The notes under the pieces are model-generated. The model was not told where the DNA came from. It worked only from the letters and a program-made list of their open reading frames with translations, and did no database searches. Shown in pieces: positions 24,743 through 33,141 of a DNA stretch of 38,926 nt (the stretch's first letter is position 1; every line of letters begins with the position of its first letter). Origin of the DNA: an uncultured Clostridia bacterium. Lineage in GTDB: Bacteria > Bacillota > Clostridia > Oscillospirales > Ruminococcaceae. The DNA is taken from the NCBI GenBank assembly GCA_947586185.1, contig CANPXN010000011.1, positions 24,001 to 62,926 of the forward strand, read 5' to 3'. The position numbers and the translations under genes were made by a program.

Positions 24743-25474
24743 TTAATTGTTTTTAATGAGGAAAAATTCTTCAAGCATATTTTTACGCTCTTTCCAGTCG
24801 GGCAGAATTTTTTGCATAAAGCTGTAGAAATCTTTGGAGTGATTTTGGTGGATATAGTGGCAGAACTCGTGAACTATAACATATTCAATGCAAGACATGG
24901 GAGACTTAATCAAAACTGAGTTAAGTGTCATTTTGTTTTTGTATGGATTGCAGCTACCCCACCTTGAGGTCATTTCCCGGATAGTTATTTCCGGCAGAGG
25001 AACATTGTATGGAATAAAGCTTTTATGTATTTCGGATACGGCTTTAAGAAATATTTTCTTACACTCATTCCTGTACCAGTCTTCAATTATCTTTTGTATA
25101 TGCTCAGGACTTGAGTCCGCAGTGTGTACAGTAAGGCTTCCGTTCCCGGCTTCTGCATGATCTGTGCTGCCGGCATTGATTTTAAGGCGCAGCCCTTCAC
25201 CAAGGAAAAAGAAGACAGAGCCGTCTGTAAAAGTGACTGTTGTACGGCACTGGGCTGCTGAGGCAATGCTTTTTATCGCTTTGAAAATAAACTCGCATCT
25301 TGATATGACGAATTCATCCGTTTTTTCAGCAGGAACTCTTAATGGTGCAGAAACTGCAACGGTACAATCTCGGCGTACCCTGATATATATGTTTTTGATC
25401 TTCTTATAGGTAAGTATGTATTTTATTTCTCCCAGTTGAGTTTCTACTGTGCGGAGAATTTCTTTGTTATTCAT
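24743..25474 (-). CDS. YgjP/SprT-like zinc metallopeptidase (DUF45, M48-like)
   Basis: 243 residues. The zinc site reads VHEFCHYIH (His202, Glu203, His206) with a third ligand probably His212 in NHSKDF. The family-typical MTSRWGSCN (169-177) precedes it. The N-terminal third carries the conserved basic KNIYIRVRRDCTVAVSAP strand pair. No signal peptide, so cytosolic. YgjP-like proteins are widespread, often next to restriction or repair genes, and their substrate is unsettled. ATG 25474 has AGGAG eight bases upstream. It converges with the pectate lyase gene and is transcribed alone. Confidence 0.9.
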   Translation of the reverse strand: MNNKEILRTVETQLGEIKYILTYKKIKNIYIRVRRDCTVAVSAPLRVPAEKTDEFVISRCEFIFKAIKSIASAAQCRTTVTFTDGSVFFFLGEGLRLKINAGSTDHAEAGNGSLTVHTADSSPEHIQKIIEDWYRNECKKIFLKAVSEIHKSFIPYNVPLPEITIREMTSRWGSCNPYKNKMTLNSVLIKSPMSCIEYVIVHEFCHYIHQNHSKDFYSFMQKILPDWKERKNMLEEFFLIKNN

Positions 25475-25524
25475 TTTAACGACTCCTAATATTCATAAAA
25501 AATGTATGATAAACATTTGTGTTT

Positions 25525-25553
25525 ATTATATCATAAATTGTTACGAGAGTAAA
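25525..25553 (-). promoter_or_regulatory. promoter of the YgjP-like gene, overlapped by an inverted repeat
   Basis: On the minus strand TTTACT (25548-25553), 17-bp spacer, TATAAT (25525-25530). ATAAACA/TGTTTAT (25509-25515, 25520-25526) overlaps the start region and could be an operator. Confidence 0.5.
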
Positions 25554-25618
25554 CAAAATGCGGAAAAACCGGCGAAACCTGGCGGATTATTTTGTATATT
25601 ATTAAAATATGTGAAATC

Positions 25619-25647
25619 TTGACTTTCTGCCTGAGCAATGATATAAT
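25619..25647 (+). promoter_or_regulatory. promoter of the tandem Wzz-like genes
   Basis: TTGACT (25619-25624), 17-bp spacer, TATAAT (25642-25647). It predicts a leader of about 190 nt. Confidence 0.75.
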
Positions 25648-25653
25648 TTATTC

Positions 25654-25845
25654 TATACGTTTTATATTAAATAAAGGACTTTGTCCCGGCAAATATTCGA
25701 CATATCGAATCTGTCAATTTATAGTCAGGATAATTTTACCTGAGGAAAAATCATGCATTAAAATGACGATGAAAATTCTCACAGCCGCTTTGAGAATTTT
25801 CATTTCTGATAATTCAAAGTCATAAGCGGCAGAATGGAGCTTTTA
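25654..25845 (+). other. structured leader of the tandem Wzz-like genes
   Basis: The leader holds ATTCGA/TCGAAT (25695-25710), TCAGG/CCTGA (about 25735-25753) and a perfect 11-bp stem GAAAATTCTCA (25771-25781) / TGAGAATTTTC (25791-25801). The last is followed by a short T-rich stretch, so it could be an attenuator. A 77-codon frame over this region has no ribosome binding site and was not accepted as a gene. Confidence 0.4.
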
Positions 25846-27327
25846 ATGGTAAGTAAAAAGATTGGAACAGGTGTGAGGTCCCTTTCAAAGCTCAGCCTGT
25901 CTTCGTTTGTTTCAGGAATACGGAAATACTTTTTTCCATGGCTTATAGCAGCCGTTGTATTGGCAGCGCTGATTTATGCAGTTAGCTTTTCTGTTTGCGT
26001 ATTCAGAGGAGATATATCAACAAGCGTAAATTTCAGCTTTGATGGTATCGAAGCCGGTCTTGATCCTGCCGGAAATAAATTCGATGTTAATTCAATAAAA
26101 TCTGATAAAATTGTTGAGGATTCCTTGAAGGAGCTTGGAATAAATGAAAGTGTTGAAAATGTTCAAAGGGCTATTTCAATAGACGGAGTTGTGCCGGATA
26201 ACGTTATTGACAGAATCACATCCTATAAGGTATCTTTTGGAGAAGGTTCAGAGATAATAACTTCAAAGGATATTAAGGATACTACATATTATCCGACAAA
26301 GTATAATATAACTATTGACTGCGGAAAGGTTAATATTGGTCATTCAGAATGTGCAGAACTGCTCAATAAGATGACCGAAAAGTATAAGGATACCTTTTTT
26401 GAAACCTACGGTTATAATAAATCTTTGGAATCTGCTGTTTTGGCAGTTGACTATTCTGAGTACGATTATGTTGACGCTGTAAATGTTTTTGAGTCTTCCC
26501 TTACATCACTTAAAAATTATATAGACGAGCTTGCAAAAAAGGACGATTCACGTTTTCGCTCTGAAAAGACAGGATATACCTTTGCAGACCTTTCAAAAGC
26601 TATTGATACGGTTCAGAACGAGGACCTTGACTGGATATCCTCAAATATTACTGTAAACAACGTTTCAAAGGATAAGGAAATACTGATAGCAAATTATCAG
26701 TTCAAGATCGACGCTTTAAATCGCTCAAAGAAGATCGCTGAGGAAAAGCTTAAATCAATAAACGAGACTCTTGAGGTATATCAGAAGGACTCAGTGCTTA
26801 TCGTTGGCGGAAATGAGATGGGGGATACTCAGATCAATCAGTCCTCCGGAACCTATGATAAGCTCTTACAGCAGGGTATAAGCGCAAAGACAGAGGCTTC
26901 AAACTGTCAGCAGAAAATTGATCTTTATAAGAAACGTATAAGCTCTCTTAAAAGCAGTACGTCAAAATCAGGCTATGCTGAAATGGCGGATGAGGACCTG
27001 AAAAATATAAGCGATAAGATCAGCAATCTTATTAATATTGTAAACGATACTGCTACTGATTATTACGAAACTGAGCTTTTCACAAATTCCTATAGTGTGC
27101 TTTCTCCGGCGAATTATTCGCTGGCAAGTACCTTTAAATCTGCTTTGGACAATTCTAAGACCAATATTGTTCCTTTGGAACTGATACTTCTTGCATTATA
27201 TATATTTGCCTCTGCGATTTATGTGTTTATACCGGATAGCTTTAAGGAGAAGCTTGCAGGTATTAGAGCTGCTAAAAGCAAGAAGAGCGGCAAGACTGTA
27301 AAGAAAAAGCGTAAGGCTCGCAAGTAA
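25846..27327 (+). CDS. Wzz/PCP-like membrane protein, first of a tandem pair
   Basis: 493 residues from ATG 25846, chosen because GGAG lies six bases upstream; the ATG at 25834 lacks a site. One membrane helix (about 32-52), a large extracytoplasmic region rich in coiled coil (about 200-420), a second helix (about 457-476), then a lysine-rich cytoplasmic tail (KKSGKTVKKKRKARK). This is the topology of polysaccharide co-polymerases such as Wzz, CapA or Wzc N-termini, which set chain length of exported glycans. The usual proline-rich motif before the second helix is not seen and no tyrosine kinase follows, so the call is tentative. It shares long stretches with the next gene (FFETYGYNK, DYDYV, GLDP) and is cotranscribed with it. 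Confidence 0.65.
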   Translation: MVSKKIGTGVRSLSKLSLSSFVSGIRKYFFPWLIAAVVLAALIYAVSFSVCVFRGDISTSVNFSFDGIEAGLDPAGNKFDVNSIKSDKIVEDSLKELGINESVENVQRAISIDGVVPDNVIDRITSYKVSFGEGSEIITSKDIKDTTYYPTKYNITIDCGKVNIGHSECAELLNKMTEKYKDTFFETYGYNKSLESAVLAVDYSEYDYVDAVNVFESSLTSLKNYIDELAKKDDSRFRSEKTGYTFADLSKAIDTVQNEDLDWISSNITVNNVSKDKEILIANYQFKIDALNRSKKIAEEKLKSINETLEVYQKDSVLIVGGNEMGDTQINQSSGTYDKLLQQGISAKTEASNCQQKIDLYKKRISSLKSSTSKSGYAEMADEDLKNISDKISNLINIVNDTATDYYETELFTNSYSVLSPANYSLASTFKSALDNSKTNIVPLELILLALYIFASAIYVFIPDSFKEKLAGIRAAKSKKSGKTVKKKRKARK

Positions 27328-27340
27328 GGAGGGGAAAGAA

Positions 27341-28834
27341 ATGGATAAAGAAAGAAACATAAATCTGACTTTGACGCAGGCAAGCGATGACAGTCAGGAA
27401 GTTGCAGTATGTTTTTCAACTATACTTAGACAGGCAAAAAAATACCTGCTGCCGTGGATCATAGCTGCTGCAATTATGGCGTTGCTGGTTTCAAGTATGG
27501 TAATGCTTTTCAGGACAAGCTCCTACAGCGGAGATATCACAGCGCTTATAAGCTATGATTATGACGGTATAGAAAAGGGACTTGATCCCAGCGGCGGTAA
27601 GCTTGATGTAAATAAGATCAAGTCGCCTTCTGTTATTGAATCTGCTCTTACAAATCTCAACATCCCTCTTGGCAATGTTGAGAATATAAGAAGAAGTATT
27701 TCTATAAAGGGCGTCGTGTCCGAAGAGGAACTCAACAAAAAAAATATGTATCAAAGCGTTTACGAAAAGGGAGGAACAGCTGCTCTTTCAGCTATTGAAG
27801 ACCTTATCGAAAACGGAGATTTCCCTACCTACTATATAATTTCTCTTAAATATAACACCATAGGCTTTGACCTCGATACCAGCAAGCAGATACTGGATGC
27901 AATTCTTAACAGCTACAAGAACTATTTCTTTGAGACTTATGGGTACAACAAGGCTCTTGGAAGCGAGGTATCACTGGTTGATTACAAGGATTATGACTAT
28001 TCCGAAGCTGTTGACGTATTCCGCTCTACATTAAATTCCCTGAGAGAGTATGTTGGAAATCTTGAGGAAACCGACAGCGTAAATTTCCGCTCAAGCAGTA
28101 CAGGCTATTCCTTTGGCGATTTGCTTCTTACAATAAATACGCTCCAGGATTCCGACCTTGACAGTATTTCATCATACATCATAGTTAACAATGTTACAAA
28201 CAATAAGGAGCTGCTTATAAGCTATTACGAATATAAGGTTGAGCAGCTTGAAAGAGAAATTAAGGTTTATAAAGCAAAGCTTGATTCAATTTCTGACTCA
28301 ATATCGAAATATGAAAAGGATTCTATACTGATTTTCGGAGATGCAGGCGAAAACGGCAGTGATTCCTCTGAAACCTCCTATGTTCAGGCTTCCGCTGAAT
28401 ATGACGCACTGATCGAACAGAAAATTGACGTTCAGGAGGACGTTTCAACTACTTCTCAGGATATCGGATTTTATAATGACAGAATCAAGGCTCTTAAAGC
28501 CAGCAATACGGTTTCATCCGAAGAGGATGAGAAAATAGTTGCCGAAAAGCTTGAGGCACTGAACAGTAAGATTTCAAACCTTATTAATACAGTTAATGAA
28601 ACATCTGACGAATATTATGAAAAGGTTTCATTTGCTAAGGCATATAATATTCTTGTTCCGGCGATTGGTTCAGAGCCTGTTGTTGTTACAGGTGATCTTG
28701 TAATGCCGATCCTTATTGCTGAGGGAGTCCTTTTCGTGATCTATGCAGCAGCTGCTTTTCTGTCTGCAATTGCAATTGATAACAGAAGGAATAAAATAAA
28801 AAATGCTTCCTCAGATGATACAGAAGAAATATGA
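27341..28834 (+). CDS. Wzz/PCP-like membrane protein, second of a tandem pair
   Basis: 497 residues, starting at ATG 27341 behind AAGGAGGGG, 13 bp after the first copy. Same plan: helix (about 37-58), coiled-coil extracytoplasmic domain, helix (about 448-470), short charged tail. Matching segments in the same order include YDGIEKGLDPSGGKLDVNKI, NVENIRRSISIKGVV, FFETYGYNK, DYKDYDYSEAVDVF and STGYSFGDL. The cytoplasmic tails differ: the first copy is strongly basic, this one ends acidic (DDTEEI). An old duplication that has diverged, perhaps into a hetero-oligomer, is the simplest reading. Nothing shows which glycan or export process is involved. Confidence 0.65.
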   Translation: MDKERNINLTLTQASDDSQEVAVCFSTILRQAKKYLLPWIIAAAIMALLVSSMVMLFRTSSYSGDITALISYDYDGIEKGLDPSGGKLDVNKIKSPSVIESALTNLNIPLGNVENIRRSISIKGVVSEEELNKKNMYQSVYEKGGTAALSAIEDLIENGDFPTYYIISLKYNTIGFDLDTSKQILDAILNSYKNYFFETYGYNKALGSEVSLVDYKDYDYSEAVDVFRSTLNSLREYVGNLEETDSVNFRSSSTGYSFGDLLLTINTLQDSDLDSISSYIIVNNVTNNKELLISYYEYKVEQLEREIKVYKAKLDSISDSISKYEKDSILIFGDAGENGSDSSETSYVQASAEYDALIEQKIDVQEDVSTTSQDIGFYNDRIKALKASNTVSSEEDEKIVAEKLEALNSKISNLINTVNETSDEYYEKVSFAKAYNILVPAIGSEPVVVTGDLVMPILIAEGVLFVIYAAAAFLSAIAIDNRRNKIKNASSDDTEEI

Positions 28835-28864
28835 CGTTTATGCGTTGATGGAAGAATAGTATAA

Positions 28865-28908
28865 AAAAGATGAACGTCCGATTTATGGGCGTTCATCTTT
28901 TTGTTTTT
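28865..28908 (+). terminator. terminator of the tandem Wzz-like operon
   Basis: Stem AAAAGATGAACG (28865-28876) / CGTTCATCTTTT (28890-28901), extendable by three pairs into the loop, followed by TGTTTTT. Confidence 0.85.
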
Positions 28909-28926
28909 AGCTTAGTCTTTCTTGTA

Positions 28927-29655
28927 TCAGTCATGCCTTTCGTCTTTGTTGTCAAAGGCTTCACAGAACCTTGCCGCAAAGGCAGGCGGCTCTCCGGCGG
29001 CATAGAGGTGGGAAATATCTCCGAAAGCATTCATGCGGAAGTATGCTTTACCTTTGCGCCGTTCCTCAGTTATAAGAGTAGTCACTGATGTTGGCGCTGC
29101 ACAAAGTCCATGCCAGAGAACAATTGGCGAAATTCCAAGAAGATGCCCCAGAATAACGCATTCAACTCCGAAGTGACAGAATAGTACCACAGTATCGTTA
29201 TTTGGCGATACCGCCTCATAAATATTGCCATTTCTTTTGTAGCCATGTCTGAGCAGCAGGCTATCCAGACCTTCATGTACACGCTTTGCCTCATCAGCGA
29301 CCTTTCCGTCAGCCATAAGCTTTACATTTCCCCAGCTGTCCTTATCATAGTAATCGTTCACAGCTGTCCAGTCTTCGGGCAGCATATCCCATGGAATACG
29401 CTTTGATCCTGTATATGGATCAGTTATTGGAGCTTCAAATTCCCTCATCCATGGGAGTATCTCAGCTTCACGCTTCATTTTTTTAAGCGTAAGCGAAGCA
29501 GTGTCTTTTGCACGTCCGAGAGGGGACATGTAGAACGCTTTAACGTCAAGCTTTGATATACGCTCCGACAAAAGTTCAGCTTCCCGCCATCCCTTTGGAG
29601 TAAGGGAATCTATTTCATAGTTTGGGTCTCCGTGTCTTATAATTATAAGCTTCAT
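28927..29655 (-). CDS. histidine phosphatase family protein (phosphoglycerate mutase-like)
   Basis: 242 residues starting with MKLIIIRHGDP, whose Arg7-His8-Gly9 is the phospho-accepting motif of the histidine phosphatase superfamily. SPLGRAKDTA carries the second conserved arginine and VVLFCHFGVE the second histidine. ATG 29655 has AGGAGG five bases upstream; a longer TTG frame to 29685 would place the start in the promoter. The middle insert (EAPITDPYTGSKRIPWDM and following) is longer than in cofactor-dependent PGAM, so a phosphatase on an unknown small molecule is more likely than a glycolytic mutase. Monocistronic. Confidence 0.88.
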   Translation of the reverse strand: MKLIIIRHGDPNYEIDSLTPKGWREAELLSERISKLDVKAFYMSPLGRAKDTASLTLKKMKREAEILPWMREFEAPITDPYTGSKRIPWDMLPEDWTAVNDYYDKDSWGNVKLMADGKVADEAKRVHEGLDSLLLRHGYKRNGNIYEAVSPNNDTVVLFCHFGVECVILGHLLGISPIVLWHGLCAAPTSVTTLITEERRKGKAYFRMNAFGDISHLYAAGEPPAFAARFCEAFDNKDERHD

Positions 29656-29675
29656 ATTGTACCTCCTATGGTAAG

Positions 29676-29704
29676 ATTTTAACATATTTTAATATTAAAT
29701 GCAA
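29676..29704 (-). promoter_or_regulatory. promoter of the histidine phosphatase gene
   Basis: On the minus strand TTGCAT (29699-29704), 17-bp spacer, TAAAAT (29676-29681). The leader would be only about 14 nt. Confidence 0.6.
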
Positions 29705-29730
29705 TCAAAAGCAGAGTGAAAATCATACAC

Positions 29731-29768
29731 CTTAGAAAAATACCGACTGTAGCGTGAACTACAGACGG
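29731..29768 (-). terminator. terminator of the decarboxylase beta/gamma genes
   Basis: 10-bp stem with one A-A mismatch (29743-29752 with 29759-29768). On the minus strand it is followed by TATTTTTCT. Confidence 0.75.
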
Positions 29769-29810
29769 TTAATAAATTTAAACTGTTTAGCAATTTATAG
29801 AATTTTGGAT

Positions 29811-29939
29811 TTATTTACGTTCTTCAAAAATTTTATTCATAAGCATTACCAGCAATGCAATGATGCCGATTACAGCAAAAATACCTATTAAACCATATCC
29901 TATAACGGAAAGTCCGTCTGCAAGTCTTTCTATATTCAT
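29811..29939 (-). CDS. 42-residue OadG-like gamma subunit of a sodium-pump decarboxylase
   Basis: ATG 29939 to TAA 29811, preceded by GAGGTGA. The product opens MNIERLADGLSVIGYGLIGI, has a single membrane helix (about 11-34) and a short charged tail (NKIFEERK). It starts 33 bp after the stop of the decarboxylase beta subunit and is followed by that transcript's terminator. In Na+-translocating decarboxylases the gamma subunit (OadG/GcdC-type) is a small one-helix protein that holds the complex together and is often encoded next to beta. The assignment rests on size, topology and neighbour; this copy is at the short end and lacks a long C-terminal tail. Confidence 0.65.
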   Translation of the reverse strand: MNIERLADGLSVIGYGLIGIFAVIGIIALLVMLMNKIFEERK

Positions 29940-29972
29940 TATCTCACCTCTGTATGTCATATTAAACCGGTA

Positions 29973-31124
29973 TTACATCATCTGCGGAACAAGGGCGATT
30001 ATCAGTCCTCCGGCTATGACTGAGGCGATCTGTCCTGAGATATTAGCGGCTGCGGCGTGCATAAGCAGGTGGTTTTCCGGATCCTCCTGCTGTCCCATTT
30101 TCTGTATCGTTCTTGATGCCATTGGAAATGCGGATATTCCTGCTGCTCCTACCATAGGGTTGATTTTGTTTTTAAGAAAGATATTTAGTATTTTACAGAA
30201 GAAAACTCCACCTACAGTATCAAATACAAAGGCAATAAGTCCCAGCCCCATGATCAGCAGCGTCTGTACACAAAGAAAATCCTGAGCCTGCATTCTTGCG
30301 GAAACCGTAAGTCCCAGCAGGATCGTTACAAGGTTTGCAAGCTCATGCTGAGCTGTTTCCGAAAGTGCATTCAGCACTCCGCACTCACGAAGTAAATTTC
30401 CGAACATAAGGAATCCTACCAGCGCTACGCTTTGAGGAGCTACGATTCCTGCAATAATAGTAATTATAATAGGAAAGAGAATTTTTACAGCCTTAGGCAC
30501 AGCCGACGGTTCGTACTTCATGCGTATAAGACGTTCTTTTTTAGTAGTGCACATTCTTATGACCGGAGGCTGAACGATCGGCACAAGAGCCATATAGGAA
30601 TAGGCTGCCACAACGATAGAGCCTAAGTACTTTGAATCAAAATATTTTGCCACAAATATTGAGGTAGGACCGTCTGCTGCACCAATAATTGAGATCGACG
30701 CTGCGTCCTTGACTGAGAATATGCTTTCAGGAAACAGCAAAACCATTGCAAAGGTAAAAAATATGCCGAACTGAGCCGCAGCGCCAAGCAGAAACATTTT
30801 CGGATTTGAGATAAGTGGTCCGAAGTCGATCATTGCTCCTATTCCTATAAACAGCAGAAGTGGGAAAAGCTCGTTATCAATGCCTGCCCGGAAAAGCGCT
30901 GATATAGGTCCCTCCTGAGATATGCCGTTGAAAATCTGATCAAGAGCTCCAGACATCGGAAGATTTACCAGAATCGCTCCAAAGCCCATTGGAAGAAGCA
31001 AAGTGGGCTCCATATTTTTCTTTATTGCAAGAAAAATAAGAAGCCCTCCTATTGCCCACATAATCAACATTTTTATCCATTCTTCCACAGAAAGTTCCAT
31101 AATGCTGCTTAATATGACGTCCAT
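29973..31124 (-). CDS. sodium ion-translocating decarboxylase, beta subunit
   Basis: 383 residues, about 9-11 membrane helices. It is the membrane channel of oxaloacetate, methylmalonyl-CoA or glutaconyl-CoA decarboxylase pumps, which couple decarboxylation of carboxybiotin to Na+ export. Conserved beta-subunit segments: LLLFIGIGAMIDFGPLISNP, GAADGPTSIFVA (with the ion-binding Asp), and near the end NPMVGAAGISAFPMASR. ATG 31124 has GGAGG seven bases upstream; the ATG at 31154 overlaps the -10 box and cannot be used. The carboxyltransferase (alpha) and biotin carrier are not in the window, so the substrate acid cannot be told. Confidence 0.93.
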   Translation of the reverse strand: MDVILSSIMELSVEEWIKMLIMWAIGGLLIFLAIKKNMEPTLLLPMGFGAILVNLPMSGALDQIFNGISQEGPISALFRAGIDNELFPLLLFIGIGAMIDFGPLISNPKMFLLGAAAQFGIFFTFAMVLLFPESIFSVKDAASISIIGAADGPTSIFVAKYFDSKYLGSIVVAAYSYMALVPIVQPPVIRMCTTKKERLIRMKYEPSAVPKAVKILFPIIITIIAGIVAPQSVALVGFLMFGNLLRECGVLNALSETAQHELANLVTILLGLTVSARMQAQDFLCVQTLLIMGLGLIAFVFDTVGGVFFCKILNIFLKNKINPMVGAAGISAFPMASRTIQKMGQQEDPENHLLMHAAAANISGQIASVIAGGLIIALVPQMM

Positions 31125-31154
31125 TCTCTTTCCTCCATATGTAAAATTTTTCAT

Positions 31155-31183
31155 ATTATAGCATCATAAGAACGGCAAGTCAA
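31155..31183 (-). promoter_or_regulatory. promoter of the decarboxylase beta/gamma genes
   Basis: On the minus strand TTGACT (31178-31183), 17-bp spacer, TATAAT (31155-31160). Confidence 0.8.
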
Positions 31184-31246
31184 TTGGTTTTCTGTAAAGG
31201 TTTTGTAAAATCCATGTAAAATCGCTCGTGTTTTTGTATTGTCACT

Positions 31247-31636
31247 CTAAAGCTTAAAGGAATAGGGTATAAGCTCGCTGAGTTTAAGGGTTCTGTCTGA
31301 AAGCACAATGGTAAAGTCTTCACTGCAAAATTCAGCCATTACCTGTCTGCATGCTCCGCATGGAAAGCATGGCTCTGAGGTTTCCGCATCATTATGACCT
31401 CCGGCTATGGCTATTGCCTTGAAGGAACGTTTTCCCTCGGACAGCGCCTTGAAAAATGCTGTACGTTCCGCACAGTTTGTAAGAGAAAATGAGCCGCATT
31501 CTATATTACATCCTGTATAAATTGTGCCGTCCTCGCATAAAAGCGCAGCGCCTACCTTAAAGCCGGAGTACGGCGCATAGGCGGTTTTTCGTGCGGAAAT
31601 TGCTTTGACAAAAAGTCTGTTGTAGCTATCATTCAT
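31247..31636 (-). CDS. cdd: cytidine deaminase
   Basis: 129 residues, a homotetrameric-type cytidine/deoxycytidine deaminase of pyrimidine salvage. The N-terminus has YAPYSGFKVGAAL, then GCNIE. The zinc site is Cys55 with catalytic Glu57 in NCAERTA, plus Cys93 and Cys96 in PCGACRQVM; LIPYSF closes the active site. All residues are present. ATG 31636 has AAGGAG upstream. A weak promoter fits on the minus strand: TTTACT (31676-31681), 17 bp, TATTAT (31653-31658). Confidence 0.96.
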   Translation of the reverse strand: MNDSYNRLFVKAISARKTAYAPYSGFKVGAALLCEDGTIYTGCNIECGSFSLTNCAERTAFFKALSEGKRSFKAIAIAGGHNDAETSEPCFPCGACRQVMAEFCSEDFTIVLSDRTLKLSELIPYSFKL

Positions 31637-31677
31637 TATATTACTCCTTGTATAATATAGTTTGCATTACCGATAGT

Positions 31678-31719
31678 AAAAAAGCTCTGCTCCGCTCTCA
31701 TTAGGAAAGCGGAGCAAAG
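31678..31719 (-). terminator. terminator of ackA
   Basis: Stem TGCTCCGCT (31688-31696) / AGCGGAGCA (31708-31716), extended by GC pairs. On the minus strand it is followed by a run of six or more T. Confidence 0.8.
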
Positions 31720-31745
31720 CGTAATAGTTCTTTTTAAAGCCTTAA

Positions 31746-32945
31746 TTATTTTTTGATCATTGCAAGGGTATCTCTTGCTATAAGAAGTTCTTCGTTGGTA
31801 GGAACGACCCATACCTCAACCTTTGAATCAGGAGCGGATATTTTGCAAAGCTTTCCTCTTGTTTCAGCATTGACCTTTTCGTCAAGCTTGATTCCAAAGA
31901 AGTCCATGCTGCTGCATGCGCCCGATCTTACCTCAGGAGCATTTTCACCGATACCGCCTGTGAACAGAACAGCGTCGATGCCGTCCATAACAGCGGCGTA
32001 GGAGCCGATATATTTTTTGATCTCATACTGGAGGATCTCTGATGCAAGGCGAGCCTTCTTATCTCCATGTTCAGCGGCAGCGGAAATATCTCTGTTGTCC
32101 GATGAAATGCCTGAAACGCCTAAAAATCCTGAGCGCTTGTTCATGTAGTCACTCATCTGATCTGCATTAAAGCCGTGTTTTTTTGCGAGGAATGTAACGG
32201 CTGAAGCGTCGATAGCTCCGCAGCGTGTACCCATGATAACACCGTCAAGAGGAGTGAAGCCCATTGATGTATCAACTGACTTTCCGCCCTGTATAGCAGT
32301 GATGGAAGAGCCGTTTCCAAGGTGGCATGAAACGATTTTAAGGTCCTTTACATCCTTGCCCATTGCGTCTGCAAGAGCCTTTGAAACGAATCTGTGAGAT
32401 GTTCCGTGGAAGCCGTATTTTCTTACATGATACTTTTCATAGTCCTCATAAGGAAGAGCGTACATAAAAGCTTTTTCCGGCATTGTCTGGTGGAAAGCTG
32501 TATCGAATACTGCAACCTGAGGAACGGATTCTGAAAATACCTTTTTGCATGCTCTCAGAGCCAGTGCATGAGGGTGATTATGTACCGGTGCAAGTTCTGA
32601 CATTTCGTCGATTTTTTCGATTACTTCGTCAGTGACCATAGTAGGCTTGTCGAAAATTTCAGCGCCCTGAACGATTCTGTGACCAACTGCCGAGATCTCG
32701 TTCATGTCCTTGATAACTGCGCCTTCGCCCTTTGTGAGGGTCTCAACCAGCTTTTCAAAAGCCTCTGTATGAGTCGGGAAAGAGCAGTCCTGATCAAGCT
32801 TTCTGCCGTCCCCTGTTTTATGAGAGATGTGACCGTCGATACCGATTCTGTCACAGTTACCCTTTGCGATAACATTTTCATTGTCCATATCAATAAGCTG
32901 ATATTTAAGTGAGGAGCTTCCTGCGTTTACAACTAAAATTAACAT
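31746..32945 (-). CDS. ackA: acetate kinase
   Basis: 399 residues, full length. It converts acetyl phosphate and ADP to acetate and ATP, the energy-yielding end step of mixed-acid fermentation. Motifs: VNAGSSSLKYQL at the N-terminus, VGHRIVQGAE, FDTAFHQTMP, HLGNGSSITAIQGGKSVDTS, MGTRCGAIDA and TGGIGENAPEVR. ATG 32945 has AAGGA upstream. It is transcribed alone; the usual partner pta (phosphotransacetylase) is not adjacent. Confidence 0.97.
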   Translation of the reverse strand: MLILVVNAGSSSLKYQLIDMDNENVIAKGNCDRIGIDGHISHKTGDGRKLDQDCSFPTHTEAFEKLVETLTKGEGAVIKDMNEISAVGHRIVQGAEIFDKPTMVTDEVIEKIDEMSELAPVHNHPHALALRACKKVFSESVPQVAVFDTAFHQTMPEKAFMYALPYEDYEKYHVRKYGFHGTSHRFVSKALADAMGKDVKDLKIVSCHLGNGSSITAIQGGKSVDTSMGFTPLDGVIMGTRCGAIDASAVTFLAKKHGFNADQMSDYMNKRSGFLGVSGISSDNRDISAAAEHGDKKARLASEILQYEIKKYIGSYAAVMDGIDAVLFTGGIGENAPEVRSGACSSMDFFGIKLDEKVNAETRGKLCKISAPDSKVEVWVVPTNEELLIARDTLAMIKK

Positions 32946-32981
32946 TTTTAATCAATCCTTCCGAATTTATTGAACATTAAT

Positions 32982-33009
32982 ATTATATACTTTCTGGCGG
33001 AAAAATCAA
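32982..33009 (-). promoter_or_regulatory. promoter of ackA
   Basis: On the minus strand TTGATT (33004-33009), 16-bp spacer, TATAAT (32982-32987). Confidence 0.7.
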
Positions 33010-33087
33010 GGGATTTATTAAAAAATTATGTAAAATCAACATATAATTTTAGTTTTTTAGTTAAATATGCACTGAATAATAAGCATA

Positions 33088-33123
33088 GAAAATGTCCCCG
33101 CCCTACACCCTGACGGGGACATT
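33088..33123 (-). terminator. terminator of the LRR-dockerin gene
   Basis: 10-bp stem AATGTCCCCG (33091-33100) / CGGGGACATT (33114-33123), followed on the minus strand by TTTCT. Confidence 0.8.
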
Positions 33124-33141
33124 GTATTTGCAGTATATCGC

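Noticed and set aside
25592-25825. 77-codon frame before the Wzz-like genes
   Set aside because: Starts upstream of the predicted -35 box, has no ribosome binding site and covers the leader hairpin.
28870-29088. Plus-strand frame overlapping the end of the histidine phosphatase gene
   Set aside because: Starts inside the terminator hairpin of the preceding operon and is antisense to a well-supported gene.
31125-31154. Upstream ATG for the decarboxylase beta subunit
   Set aside because: It overlaps the -10 box; the ATG at 31124 has GGAGG at good spacing.
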